The position numbers were made by a program, and so were the translations under genes. The notes below the pieces were generated by a model. That model saw nothing but the letters and a program-made list of their open reading frames with translations. It did not search any database and was not told the origin of the DNA. Positions 29,235-37,338 of a stretch of 64,000 bases of DNA are shown here, one piece after another. The DNA lies in the NCBI GenBank assembly GCA_947481575.1, contig CANKGV010000012.1, forward strand, positions 1 through 64,000. The letters are read 5' to 3'. The number at the start of each line of letters is the position of its first letter. The first letter of the stretch is position 1. The stretch comes from Alphaproteobacteria bacterium. Its GTDB lineage: Bacteria > Pseudomonadota > Alphaproteobacteria > UBA2966 > CAIVPW01.

Positions 29235-30157
29235 CAGTGGATGATCGTGCCGGGTGGAAGCGCGAAGCCACGCAGCAACTCCGCTGCGGTCATCGGCTTC
29301 TTGCCTTCCCTCTGCACGCGTACGAGCCGCAGTGCGCCAGTTCCGCAAGCGACGGTGAGATGTTCGTCGAGAACGATCCCGGGAGCGCCACTACCGGCGA
29401 CCTGCTCTGCCTCCAGCACGCGAATGCGGGAACCATTTGCCTCGCCGAACGCACCGGGGAAGGGTGTAAGGCCGCGCACCATGCGGTCGACATCGGCCGC
29501 TGGTTGATGCCAGTCGATATGGGTTTCAGCGTTGGTGATCTTCTTGGCATAGGTAGCGCCAAGCTCCGGCTGCGGGACCGGGAGCAATGTTCCGGCGGCC
29601 AGCTGCGCGAGTGCATCGACCACAAGCTTGGCGCCCAATTCCGCTAGAGCGTCGTGGACTTCGCCGGCCGTCGGGCGTGGACTGACCTTGGCGCCGGCCG
29701 CGAGCAGCATGGGGCCAGTGTCTAGGCCAGCATCCATCTGCATCACCGTGATGCCGAATTCGGTATCTCCCGCCATCACCGCGCGGGCAATCGGGGCGGC
29801 GCCGCGCCACCGCGGCAACAGCGACGCATGCAGATTTACACAGCCCAAGCGCGGCGCGGCCAACACTGGCGGCGGCAGGATCAGGCCGTAGGCAACGACG
29901 ACCCCAATATCCGCCCCCAGTCCGGCGAACTGCTGCTGGTCGGCTGGGTCCTTGAGATTCACCGGCGTGCGGACGGGAATGCCGAGTTGGTGTGCCGCGA
30001 ATTCCACCGGGGAAGGACGCAGGGCCTGACCGCGGCCGGCGGGCCGGGCGGGCTGCGTGTAGGCGCACACAACACGGTGGCCCGCCGCATGAACGGCACG
30101 CAGCGTCGGCACCGCGAAATCGGGCGTGCCGAGGAAGACTACGGTGAGGGGAGCCAC
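29234..30157 (-). CDS. fmt: Methionyl-tRNA formyltransferase
   Basis: 307 aa from GTG 30157. It formylates initiator Met-tRNA using 10-formyltetrahydrofolate. Motifs: [14 protein letters not shown] at the N-terminus, the catalytic segment [32 protein letters not shown], and the C-terminal tRNA-binding domain (about 205-300). The upstream gene is def, the functional partner that later removes the formyl group. Confidence 0.97.
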   Translation of the reverse strand: MAPLTVVFLGTPDFAVPTLRAVHAAGHRVVCAYTQPARPAGRGQALRPSPVEFAAHQLGIPVRTPVNLKDPADQQQFAGLGADIGVVVAYGLILPPPVLAAPRLGCVNLHASLLPRWRGAAPIARAVMAGDTEFGITVMQMDAGLDTGPMLLAAGAKVSPRPTAGEVHDALAELGAKLVVDALAQLAAGTLLPVPQPELGATYAKKITNAETHIDWHQPAADVDRMVRGLTPFPGAFGEANGSRIRVLEAEQVAGSGAPGIVLDEHLTVACGTGALRLVRVQREGKKPMTAAELLRGFALPPGTIIH

Positions 30158-30170
30158 GCGCGACCCAGGG

Positions 30171-30710
30171 TCACGCGAACGCGGGCTTTTTCCGGGCTTT
30201 CGCGAGCTTGCGCAGGATCATGTGGCGGCGCACCGGCGAGAGACGGTCGACCAGCAGGATGCCCTCAAGATGATCCATCTCGTGCTGCAGACAGCGCGCG
30301 AGGACCCCCGCGGCCTTCAACTCCTGCGATGCACCATTGCGGTCGAGGTATCGCATGGCAACCTCAGCGGGGCGTTCCAGGTCCGCAAACTGGTCCGGAA
30401 TCGACAGGCAGCCTTCTTCGCAGATCACCAAGCTATCGGAGGTCCAGGTGATCTCGGGGTTCACCAGATACAGGGTGGTAGCCTTGGCCGGCTGGTCTTC
30501 GGCGGTCTTTTCCGGCACCTCGGTGACAATGACCCGCTGAGCGACGCCCACTTGAATTGCGGACAAGCCGATGCCCGGCGCGACGCGCATGGTTTCCACC
30601 ATGTCGTCCAGCAGGCGGCGGATTTCGTCGTTGACGCGCGCCACGGGCTCGGAACGAACCTTCAGGCGGCGGTCCGGCGCTTCGATGATCGGCAGCACGG
30701 CCATGGCCAT
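30171..30710 (-). CDS. def: Peptide deformylase
   Basis: 179 aa. The metalloenzyme motifs are complete: GIGLSAIQVG (motif 1), EEGCLSIP with the metal-binding Cys (motif 2), and QHEMDHLEG (motif 3). It removes the N-formyl group from nascent proteins. The start is ATG 30710, with an alternative ATG two codons in. It is 13 bases upstream of fmt, in the usual def-fmt-truA operon. Confidence 0.97.
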   Translation of the reverse strand: MAMAVLPIIEAPDRRLKVRSEPVARVNDEIRRLLDDMVETMRVAPGIGLSAIQVGVAQRVIVTEVPEKTAEDQPAKATTLYLVNPEITWTSDSLVICEEGCLSIPDQFADLERPAEVAMRYLDRNGASQELKAAGVLARCLQHEMDHLEGILLVDRLSPVRRHMILRKLAKARKKPAFA

Positions 30711-30807
30711 TTAGGTAGAGGCGAGGTGCCGCGGCGTCAAGCAATCCGCCAAAAAAGGCCGCCGCGTTCTTGCAACCGCAACACCGAGTTTACATACTTC
30801 ACCAGCC

Positions 30808-31377
30808 ATGAAACCCCGCCGCAAGCTGTTGAACGCGGACCCGATTGTGGAGCCGCGTCCGTGTGACGTGCCGGGCTGCAAAGCCGAGGCGGTGCACCGG
30901 ACGGCGGCGGCGCGCGACCGGCTGACCGATACCCGTTGGTTTTGCCTGGCGCATGCGCGCGAGTTCAACGCGGCGTGGGACTACTTTAAGGGCATGACGC
31001 CGGTGGAGATTGAGCTGTTCCGGCGCCAGGACGTGATCGGGCACCGGCCGACATGGCCATTTGGCTTGGGTGCGATCGGCGTGGGGCCATTGGGCGAGGC
31101 ATTGCGCGACCGCATCCGTGACGCGTTCGCCGGCGCAGGCATGTACGCCAAAGCACGTGCCAAGCCGCGTCCGGCCCAGCCCACACCCGCGCGGCGCAAG
31201 GCGCTGGCCAAACTCGACCTGAAGCCTGGCTCGACCCGCCTTGAGATCAAGCAGCGTTACAAAGAGCTCGTGAAGCGCTATCACCCCGACCTGAATGGCG
31301 GCGACCGCGGTGGCGAAGAGCGCCTGCGGGCCGTCAACGAGGCCTACCGCATTCTGATGAACCGGAGCACAGCGTGA
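30808..31377 (+). CDS. J-domain protein upstream of cobS
   Basis: 189 aa. The N-terminal half has a possible metal site (CDVPGC... WFCLAHA) and no known domain. The C-terminal ~60 residues form a DnaJ domain with the HPD motif in [15 protein letters not shown]. It probably recruits DnaK. A J-domain gene directly before cobS is a familiar alphaproteobacterial arrangement, and here they overlap by four bases (GTGA), so a chaperone role in assembling the cobalt chelatase AAA+ complex is plausible but inferred. Confidence 0.9.
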   Translation: MKPRRKLLNADPIVEPRPCDVPGCKAEAVHRTAAARDRLTDTRWFCLAHAREFNAAWDYFKGMTPVEIELFRRQDVIGHRPTWPFGLGAIGVGPLGEALRDRIRDAFAGAGMYAKARAKPRPAQPTPARRKALAKLDLKPGSTRLEIKQRYKELVKRYHPDLNGGDRGGEERLRAVNEAYRILMNRSTA

Positions 31378-32345
31378 ACGAGTCCCAGCATCTGACGGCG
31401 ATGCCCGATATCACGGTGGACACGCGCCAGGCGTTCGGATTCGACTGCGACTTCGCGATTCCGGCGTTTTCCGAGCCGAATGAGCACACGCCGGCGATTG
31501 ACGATGCCTATCGCTTCGATCGCGACACGACGCTGGCGATTCTGTCGGGCTTCGCGTTCAACCGACGGGTAATGATTCAGGGCTACCACGGGACCGGCAA
31601 GTCGACCCACATCGAGCAGGTGGCAGCACGCCTGAACTGGGCGTGCATCCGGGTCAACTTGGACAGCCACATCAGCCGCGTGGACTTGATCGGCAAGGAC
31701 GCCATCGTGTTGCGCGAAGGCCAGCAGGTCACGGAGTTCCGCGAAGGCATTCTGCCATGGGCGCTGCAGTCATCCGCCGCGCTGGTGTTTGACGAGTATG
31801 ACGCGGGCCGGCCGGACGTGATGTTCGTGATCCAGCGCGTGCTGGAGGCAGACGGGCGCCTCACTCTGTTGGATCAGACGCGCGTCCTGCACCCGCATCC
31901 GGCGTTCCGGCTGTTCGCCACCACCAACACGATCGGTCTGGGTGACACCACCGGCCTGTATCACGGCACCCAGCAGATCAACCAAGGCCAGATGGACCGC
32001 TGGAACGTCGTGGCGACACTGAACTACCTGCCCCACGACGACGAGGTGCGCATCGTGCTGGCGAAGGTGCCGACGTTCAACACGAAGGAGCGCCGCGGGC
32101 AGATCTCAGCCATGGTGACGCTTGCCGATCTCACTCGCGCCGGCTTTGTCGCGGGTGATATCTCCACGGTAATGTCGCCACGCACGGTGATCACCTGGGC
32201 CGAGAACACCGAGATCTTCGGGAACCGCGCGTTCGCGTTCCGGCTGACGTTCCTGAACAAGTGCGACGAGGTCGAACGGCCAATCCTGGCCGAGTACTAC
32301 CAGCGCTGCTTCGGCGAAGAACTGCCCGAGTCTGCCGCCCGCTAA
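31374..32345 (+). CDS. cobS: Aerobic cobaltochelatase subunit CobS
   Basis: 323 aa from GTG 31374. AAA+ ATPase of the CobNST complex, which inserts cobalt into hydrogenobyrinate a,c-diamide in the aerobic B12 pathway. Walker A is [10 protein letters not shown] and Walker B is [11 protein letters not shown]; a sensor-like [12 protein letters not shown] follows. The N-terminal [11 protein letters not shown] is typical of CobS. CobT follows after 226 bases. The large subunit CobN is not in the window. Confidence 0.96.
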   Translation: MNESQHLTAMPDITVDTRQAFGFDCDFAIPAFSEPNEHTPAIDDAYRFDRDTTLAILSGFAFNRRVMIQGYHGTGKSTHIEQVAARLNWACIRVNLDSHISRVDLIGKDAIVLREGQQVTEFREGILPWALQSSAALVFDEYDAGRPDVMFVIQRVLEADGRLTLLDQTRVLHPHPAFRLFATTNTIGLGDTTGLYHGTQQINQGQMDRWNVVATLNYLPHDDEVRIVLAKVPTFNTKERRGQISAMVTLADLTRAGFVAGDISTVMSPRTVITWAENTEIFGNRAFAFRLTFLNKCDEVERPILAEYYQRCFGEELPESAAR

Positions 32346-32526
32346 AACTTTGCGCTGCCTGCTATTTGTGCGCTTGCTAGGCGCTGGCGCAGCGTGTGAT
32401 CGGGACCCCGCAGACGGTAAAGGACCAGCCCATGCGGCCCTGTTTCCCGCCAACGTGGGCATTCTGAGTTGAAACCTGAAGACCGCCTTCCTGCCGTAGA
32501 CCCGACCGCTCGGTGAATGATGCAAC

Positions 32527-32554
32527 GGGGCGGTGGCGGCAATGCCACCGCCCC
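32527..32554 (+). promoter_or_regulatory. Perfect 11-bp hairpin before cobT
   Basis: GGGGCGGTGGC-GGCAAT-GCCACCGCCCC forms a perfect 11-bp stem with a 6-base loop, ending 17 bases before the chosen cobT ATG. There is no T-run, so it is not a standard terminator. It could mask the weak cobT ribosome binding site or protect a processed mRNA end. I looked for a B12-box-like motif in 32346-32571 and did not find one. Confidence 0.6.
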
Positions 32555-32571
32555 CTGCATACTCAGGGTCG

Positions 32572-34434
32572 ATGACCGACTCCGAGACCCGCGAAGACAG
32601 GTTCCAGCGCGCCGTTGGCGCCGCTACCACCGCTATTGCCGAGACGCCGGACGTTGCGGTCGCGTTTTCGACGGATGGGCCGTCGGCAAGCGGCCCGCGG
32701 TTACGGCTGCCACTCCCCCACCGCGACTTCACGCCCGTCGACGCCGCGGAGATCCGTGGTTTGGCGGACTCGTTTGCGCTGAAGTTGCGGTATCACGACG
32801 CCGCCGTGCACACGGCAACGTCGCCGCAAGGCAACGACGCCCGAGCGGCATTCGACGCCTGCGAGCAGGCCCGAGTGGAAAGCCTTGGCATCCGGGCAAT
32901 GGCAGGGGTCGGCGGCAACATGGATGCGATGCTGGCGCGCGAGGCCGCGACCACCGGCCTCGACCGAGCCGAGGCCTTGCCGCAGGTCCCGCTACCGTGG
33001 GCGCTGCGTCTGTTCCTGCGCGAGGTTTTGACCGGCCGCCCCGCGCCTGCCCTAGCGCGGAAGTCTGTCGAACTCTGGCGGCCATTGTTGGCGGAGCGGG
33101 CCGGCACGGCGCTGAGCGAGATCTCGGCAGCGATCACCGATCAGGAGGGCTTTGCACGGATCGTGCGTAAGATCCTGGCGGATATCGGCGTGGCCGAGCC
33201 CCAACAGCCCGAGCGCCGCCATTCGGAGGAATCCCCGCCGCAAGATGACAACACTGGCGGCGACAATGACGAGCCGGAGGACACGGGCGACGCCGACGGA
33301 GAGCCGCAGGCATCGGCTGCGGGCAGCGAGTCCCAGGGCGGCGACAGCCAGGAAGGCGCTGACGTGGAGACCGCCGACGGCGAACCGATTGGGCTGGAGG
33401 GATCGGAGCGCCCCGGGCGTTCGGACCGGCGCAACTGGCCCAATTTCGAGGCCCCCGAAACGGGTGAGCCGCCCTACCAAGCCTACACCGAGGCGTTTGA
33501 CGAAATCGTCGACGCAAGCGAGTTGTGCGACGCCGACGAGTTGGCGCGGTTACGCGCGAACCTGGACCAGCAACTGCACCAGTACCAAACCATCACGGGG
33601 CGCTTGGCGCACCGGTTGCAGCGGCTGCTGCTGGCCAAGCAGACCCGCAGTTGGGCGTTCGATCTAGACGAAGGGGTTCTGGATACCGCGCGCCTGGCAC
33701 GAATCGTAGCGAACCCCGAACATCCGCTGTCGTTCAAGCAGGAGAAGGAAACCGACTTCCGCGACACTGTGGTGACACTGTTGATCGACAATTCCGGATC
33801 GATGCGCGGCCGCCCCATCACGGTAGCCGCGATGTGTGCCGATATCTTGAGCCGGACGCTGGAGCGCTGCGGCGTGAAGGCCGAAATCCTGGGATTCACC
33901 ACCCGCGCGTGGAAGGGCGGACGGTCGCGCGACCAATGGGTGGCCGCAGGCAAACCCACATCCCCCGGGCGTCTCAACGACCTGCGCCACATCATTTACA
34001 AGGGCGCCGACGAGCCGTTGCGCCGCGCCCGCCGCAAGCTGGGACTGATGCTGCGGGAGGGCCTGCTCAAGGAGAATATCGATGGCGAGGCGCTGCTGTG
34101 GGCGCATCGCCGACTGGCCGCACGTCCCGAGGAACGACGTATTCTGATGGTGATTTCAGACGGCGCACCGGTCGACGATTCGACGCTTTCCGCTAATGCC
34201 GGCCACTACTTGGATCAGCACCTTCGCCACGTGATCGACTGGATTGAAACGCGCTCGCCCATCGAACTGGTTGCGATTGGCATTGGTCACGATGTGACGC
34301 GGTACTACCGTCGCGCCGTCACCATCGTCGATACCGAGCAGTTGGGCGGCGCGATGATGGATCAACTCGCCTCGCTGTTCGAAGAAGGTTCACCCTCACC
34401 CTTGGGTGCGCGTGGCCGGCGCCGGCGCCATTGA
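32572..34434 (+). CDS. cobT: Aerobic cobaltochelatase subunit CobT
   Basis: 620 aa from ATG 32572 (MTDSETRED); an in-frame GTG at 32533 lies inside the hairpin and is less likely. The N-terminal helical domain is followed by a strongly acidic linker (about 215-280), then a C-terminal VWA domain whose MIDAS motif is [11 protein letters not shown]. CobT pairs with CobS in the chelatase motor. The acidic linker and VWA domain are the family hallmarks. The stop region overlaps the start of the next gene by 29 bases. Confidence 0.95.
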   Translation: MTDSETREDRFQRAVGAATTAIAETPDVAVAFSTDGPSASGPRLRLPLPHRDFTPVDAAEIRGLADSFALKLRYHDAAVHTATSPQGNDARAAFDACEQARVESLGIRAMAGVGGNMDAMLAREAATTGLDRAEALPQVPLPWALRLFLREVLTGRPAPALARKSVELWRPLLAERAGTALSEISAAITDQEGFARIVRKILADIGVAEPQQPERRHSEESPPQDDNTGGDNDEPEDTGDADGEPQASAAGSESQGGDSQEGADVETADGEPIGLEGSERPGRSDRRNWPNFEAPETGEPPYQAYTEAFDEIVDASELCDADELARLRANLDQQLHQYQTITGRLAHRLQRLLLAKQTRSWAFDLDEGVLDTARLARIVANPEHPLSFKQEKETDFRDTVVTLLIDNSGSMRGRPITVAAMCADILSRTLERCGVKAEILGFTTRAWKGGRSRDQWVAAGKPTSPGRLNDLRHIIYKGADEPLRRARRKLGLMLREGLLKENIDGEALLWAHRRLAARPEERRILMVISDGAPVDDSTLSANAGHYLDQHLRHVIDWIETRSPIELVAIGIGHDVTRYYRRAVTIVDTEQLGGAMMDQLASLFEEGSPSPLGARGRRRRH

Positions 34435-35395
34435 GGCCCTTGTGCGCGTAGTCCTCGGGCTCTTGCTGGCCGCCAGCTTGGCCAATGGCACGGCGGCCGA
34501 GCCAATCACCCTGACCGCACGCCCGATACTCCTGGACCCAGGCGACCCGACCAGGACTACCGTCGGCCAACTCGAGTTTCGCGGCGGCGTGCGCATGACC
34601 TCCACCGATCCACGGTTCGGGGGCCTGTCGGACCTTTCGATCAGCGCCGATGGCACGCGCATGCTCACGATCTCCGACCATGGCGCGTGGGTTTCGGCGC
34701 GCTTGGACTGGGACGGCGGCATGCTGAGAGGGGTCTCAACAGCCGAGTTGATTCCAATGCTGGATGCGAAGGGCGTGCCGCTAGTACCCCCCAACGCCGA
34801 CGCCGAAGCCATGATCACCACTCCGGCCGGCAGGATCGTGACGTTTGAGCGTCAGCACCGCTTGTGGCTGTATCCGGGGGAATGGCCGTTTGCCGTGCCC
34901 CCCCAGGCGTTGTCCACCCCGCCGGGGCTGGCAAAGTCGCCAGCCAACGGCGGCCTCGAAGCGGCCGTTGCTCTGTCGGATGGGCGTTTGGTCCTGTTTG
35001 CCGAACAGTTGAAGGTTGCAGGCGGCCTAGCCGCCTGGGTGCAGGGTGCTGACGGTGCGTTCGCGCCGTTTACGTTTGTCCCGATGCCTGGCTTCGAGCC
35101 GTCCAGCGCAGCGCGGCTACCCGACGGCGATGTGCTGGTACTGCAGCGGCGATTCAATCTATTTGATCGCACCGCCCGTATCGTGCGGATCGCCGCCGCT
35201 GACTTTCAGCCCGGGGCGATGCTTGCCGGCGCCGAGGTGGCGACCATCAATAGCCCCCTCAACCTCGACAACATGGAGGGCATCGCGGCCATTCTCGCCA
35301 GCGACGGAGGAGTGTTGGTGTTCTTGATTTCCGACGACAACTTCAACGTGCTGGAGCGCACGTTGCTGATGGTGTTCCGGCTCGGAGTACCTTAG
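34406..35395 (+). CDS. Esterase-like activity of phytase family protein
   Basis: 329 aa from GTG 34406, overlapping cobT. A Sec signal ([19 protein letters not shown]) is followed by a phytase-like beta-propeller: [72 protein letters not shown], and [10 protein letters not shown]. The fold suggests a periplasmic phosphoesterase or lactonase, but members of this family are mostly uncharacterised. It is frequently found next to cobT in alphaproteobacteria, to my knowledge. Confidence 0.85.
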   Translation: MRVAGAGAIEALVRVVLGLLLAASLANGTAAEPITLTARPILLDPGDPTRTTVGQLEFRGGVRMTSTDPRFGGLSDLSISADGTRMLTISDHGAWVSARLDWDGGMLRGVSTAELIPMLDAKGVPLVPPNADAEAMITTPAGRIVTFERQHRLWLYPGEWPFAVPPQALSTPPGLAKSPANGGLEAAVALSDGRLVLFAEQLKVAGGLAAWVQGADGAFAPFTFVPMPGFEPSSAARLPDGDVLVLQRRFNLFDRTARIVRIAAADFQPGAMLAGAEVATINSPLNLDNMEGIAAILASDGGVLVFLISDDNFNVLERTLLMVFRLGVP

Positions 35396-35413
35396 GCGCG
35401 CCTTCCGGCGCGC
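35396..35413. terminator. Hairpin between convergent phytase-like gene and rpmB
   Basis: GCGCGCC-TTCC-GGCGCGC, a 7-bp GC-only stem placed exactly between the two stop codons. It lacks a T-run but is symmetrical, so it could act on both strands. Confidence 0.5.
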
Positions 35414-35715
35414 TAGGCCGAAGCCGCTGCCTTGGTCTCGTTGACCTTGGTGATGATGTTCTTGGCGCGCCTGGCACGGGTCGACAACTTCGCGTCGTCG
35501 GCCTTGGCAAAGAACGCGTCCAGGCCACCCTGCTTTTCTACCGTGCGCAGCGCAGCGACCGTGACACGCAGGCGGAACTGGCGGCCGGTCGACTCGCTAA
35601 GCAACGACGTCTCTTGAAGGTTCGGCATGAACTGACGCCGGGTCTTGTTCATCGCGTGGCTCACAAGGTTGCCCCGTTGAGCGATGGTTCCGGTCAAGTC
35701 GCAGCGTCTGGCCAT
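35413..35715 (-). CDS. rpmB: 50S ribosomal protein L28
   Basis: 100 aa, the usual alphaproteobacterial length. The N-terminus MARRCDLTGTIAQRGNLVSHAMNKTRR carries the family signature, and the C-terminal half (RTVEKQGGLDAFFAK) is typical. It is a basic large-subunit protein, monocistronic here, convergent with the phytase-like gene. Confidence 0.97.
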   Translation of the reverse strand: MARRCDLTGTIAQRGNLVSHAMNKTRRQFMPNLQETSLLSESTGRQFRLRVTVAALRTVEKQGGLDAFFAKADDAKLSTRARRAKNIITKVNETKAAASA

Positions 35716-35809
35716 AGCACCAGCTTCCAGTCAAAAGTGAAGGCGGAAGCCGGTCTTGTACGGGCTGGGGCCCTGCCCCGTCAAGTCACGGCGGACGACA
35801 ATTGCCGCC

Positions 35810-36241
35810 TCAAGGGGGGGCGAGCTTCTCCGCGATGGCGCGAATTTGCTCACGCACTCGGGGATCGAGCCTCAAGAAGATCTCATGGCCGTGGGCCCAC
35901 TGCTTCATCGCATCGAGAATCAAGGCCTCGCGCTGGGGCGTTAGCGGCAGAATGCGGCCCGGCCGGGCACGCGCCTGGCCCACCTCAGCCGCCGCGGTGA
36001 TGGTTGTCTTGGCGTTGGAAGCGGCGGCCCTCACCGCAGCTGCACGGATCGCCGCGACCCGCTCCGGCGGCACCGGTGCTTCAAGCTCGGCAGGAATTGC
36101 CTTTTTTGGGGGAGCGACTGGCGCCACTGCAACCGCCGCCACACGGCTGACCTCGGCCGCGTCAGCGATCGCTTTGGCCCGTGCGGCAGCGCGTCGGGCC
36201 GCGCCACGGCGCAGGAAATTCAGGTCCTTCCACCACACCAT
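35810..36241 (-). CDS. Alanine-rich protein, hypothetical
   Basis: 143 aa from ATG 36241 (MVWWKDLNFLRRG), chosen because sequence upstream of it in the frame looks non-coding. A very Ala/Arg-rich helical middle (about 15-95) precedes a compact C-terminal segment, LTPQREALILDAMKQWAHGHEIFLRLDPRVREQIRAIAEKL, which looks like a small helical domain. I recognise no family. The start is uncertain; a GTG farther upstream could also serve. Confidence 0.6.
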   Translation of the reverse strand: MVWWKDLNFLRRGAARRAAARAKAIADAAEVSRVAAVAVAPVAPPKKAIPAELEAPVPPERVAAIRAAAVRAAASNAKTTITAAAEVGQARARPGRILPLTPQREALILDAMKQWAHGHEIFLRLDPRVREQIRAIAEKLAPP

Positions 36242-36498
36242 TGCCACCCATTCTACAATGCGGCCTGGAATCGAGTCATTTGGCACGTGCCGGGCGACCG
36301 ACTGAACTGCCCGCGAATATTCGCGACCTGAAGCAACTCTTGGGCCACATCCACGCCCACGAAGGGCGGCATCCGCGGACTGGCAGGCCGGCGATCCAAC
36401 CTTACGCAATGATCCGTATGGGCTGATCTTGCGAACCGGACAACAGTGACCATGTAAATCGGAGAACGCAGCGCGGCGTGCTGCCGGGAGACTCGACC

Positions 36499-37212
36499 AT
36501 GAACAACCAGACCAGCACAGTTTCTGGCGATGACAGCGTATGGACCCGTCTGTTATTCGCGATCTTGTTCGCGTTCTTGTTCTATTTCGCCCAAATTCTG
36601 CTCGGCGCGGTCGTCGTGGTGCAGTTCCTGGCGCGCCTACTGACCGGCCGGACCGTTTCCGCCCTCGGCAGGCTCGGCCAGGGCTTGGCGAGTTACTTCT
36701 ATGGCGTAATGCGCTTCCTGACGTTCGGCAGCGACGAAATGCCTTGGCCATTCTCGGCTTGGAGTTCTGAGTCACCTGAAGTGGCAGTCCGCGGGAATGA
36801 CGCGCCGGACGCAGTGGATGACGACAATCTGCTGCGCCGGTTGGTTCACATCATTCTGTTCACCGTCGCCTTCAACCTTTCGATGACAGTCCTGGCGGTG
36901 CTGGTGGTGGTGCAGTTTCTGTGGAAGATCGCAACCGGCGACGCGCTGACGCGTGGCGCCCAGTTCGGCCAGTCCCTTGCGAGCTTCGTGTACGAAGTGG
37001 TTCTGTTCCTGACCTATCGCACCGACGAATTGCCGTGGCCTTTCGCGCCTTGGCCGGAGGGGGCCCCCAGCGCACATTCGGTGCATGTGGAGCGCACGGT
37101 CATCGTGACCCCGCCGCCCCGTTCGCAGCGCCGCCGCCCGAACCTGGCAAACGGCGACGGCCCGAAGGCCGACGCGCCGCGCGATGGTCCTGAGCCGAAC
37201 GGTACGAACTAG
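36499..37212 (+). CDS. Membrane protein with two DUF4389 domains
   Basis: 237 aa from ATG 36499, with GGGAG eight bases upstream. Two copies of the same module are visible. Each has two hydrophobic spans, then LxTGxxxxxLxxxGQxLAS(Y/F)xY and an ending like FLTFGSDEMPWPFSAW (about residue 78-90) or FLTYRTDELPWPFAPW (about 178-193). Between them is a short acidic linker; the C-terminal tail is polar and basic. DUF4389 proteins are usually single-domain, so this is a tandem duplication. Function is unknown. A strong terminator follows. Confidence 0.88.
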   Translation: MNNQTSTVSGDDSVWTRLLFAILFAFLFYFAQILLGAVVVVQFLARLLTGRTVSALGRLGQGLASYFYGVMRFLTFGSDEMPWPFSAWSSESPEVAVRGNDAPDAVDDDNLLRRLVHIILFTVAFNLSMTVLAVLVVVQFLWKIATGDALTRGAQFGQSLASFVYEVVLFLTYRTDELPWPFAPWPEGAPSAHSVHVERTVIVTPPPRSQRRRPNLANGDGPKADAPRDGPEPNGTN

Positions 37213-37233
37213 CTCACCCGCATCCCCTCTCTC

Positions 37234-37272
37234 GCCCTCCCCCGCCAGCGCGGGGGAGGGCTTTTCTTTTTT
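37234..37272 (+). terminator. Rho-independent terminator
   Basis: GCCCTCCCCCGC-CAGC-GCGGGGGAGGGC followed by TTTTCTTTTTT: a 12-bp stem and a T-run, 21 bases after the DUF4389 stop. The arm sequence matches the hairpin at 9649. Confidence 0.93.
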
Positions 37273-37338
37273 GCGGGTGGCCGGGGCGGGGCACAGCACT
37301 AGTATTGTGCATGTGGGGAATGGCTAGGGCCGGGTGAC

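Noticed and set aside
30171-30710. Inactive peptide deformylase because motif 1 reads GLSAIQ
   Set aside because: Ser at that position is allowed in the family, and all metal and catalytic residues are present.
32346-32571. Cobalamin riboswitch before cobT
   Set aside because: I looked for a B12-box-like sequence and the usual conserved core and did not find them; only a simple hairpin is present.
36282-36300. Sigma-54 promoter at TTGGCACGTGCCGGGC
   Set aside because: The -24 half matches, but TTGC at the required spacing is absent.
36181-36426. 81-aa plus-strand ORF before the DUF4389 gene
   Set aside because: Overlaps the start of the alanine-rich gene, has no ribosome binding site and no protein-like pattern.
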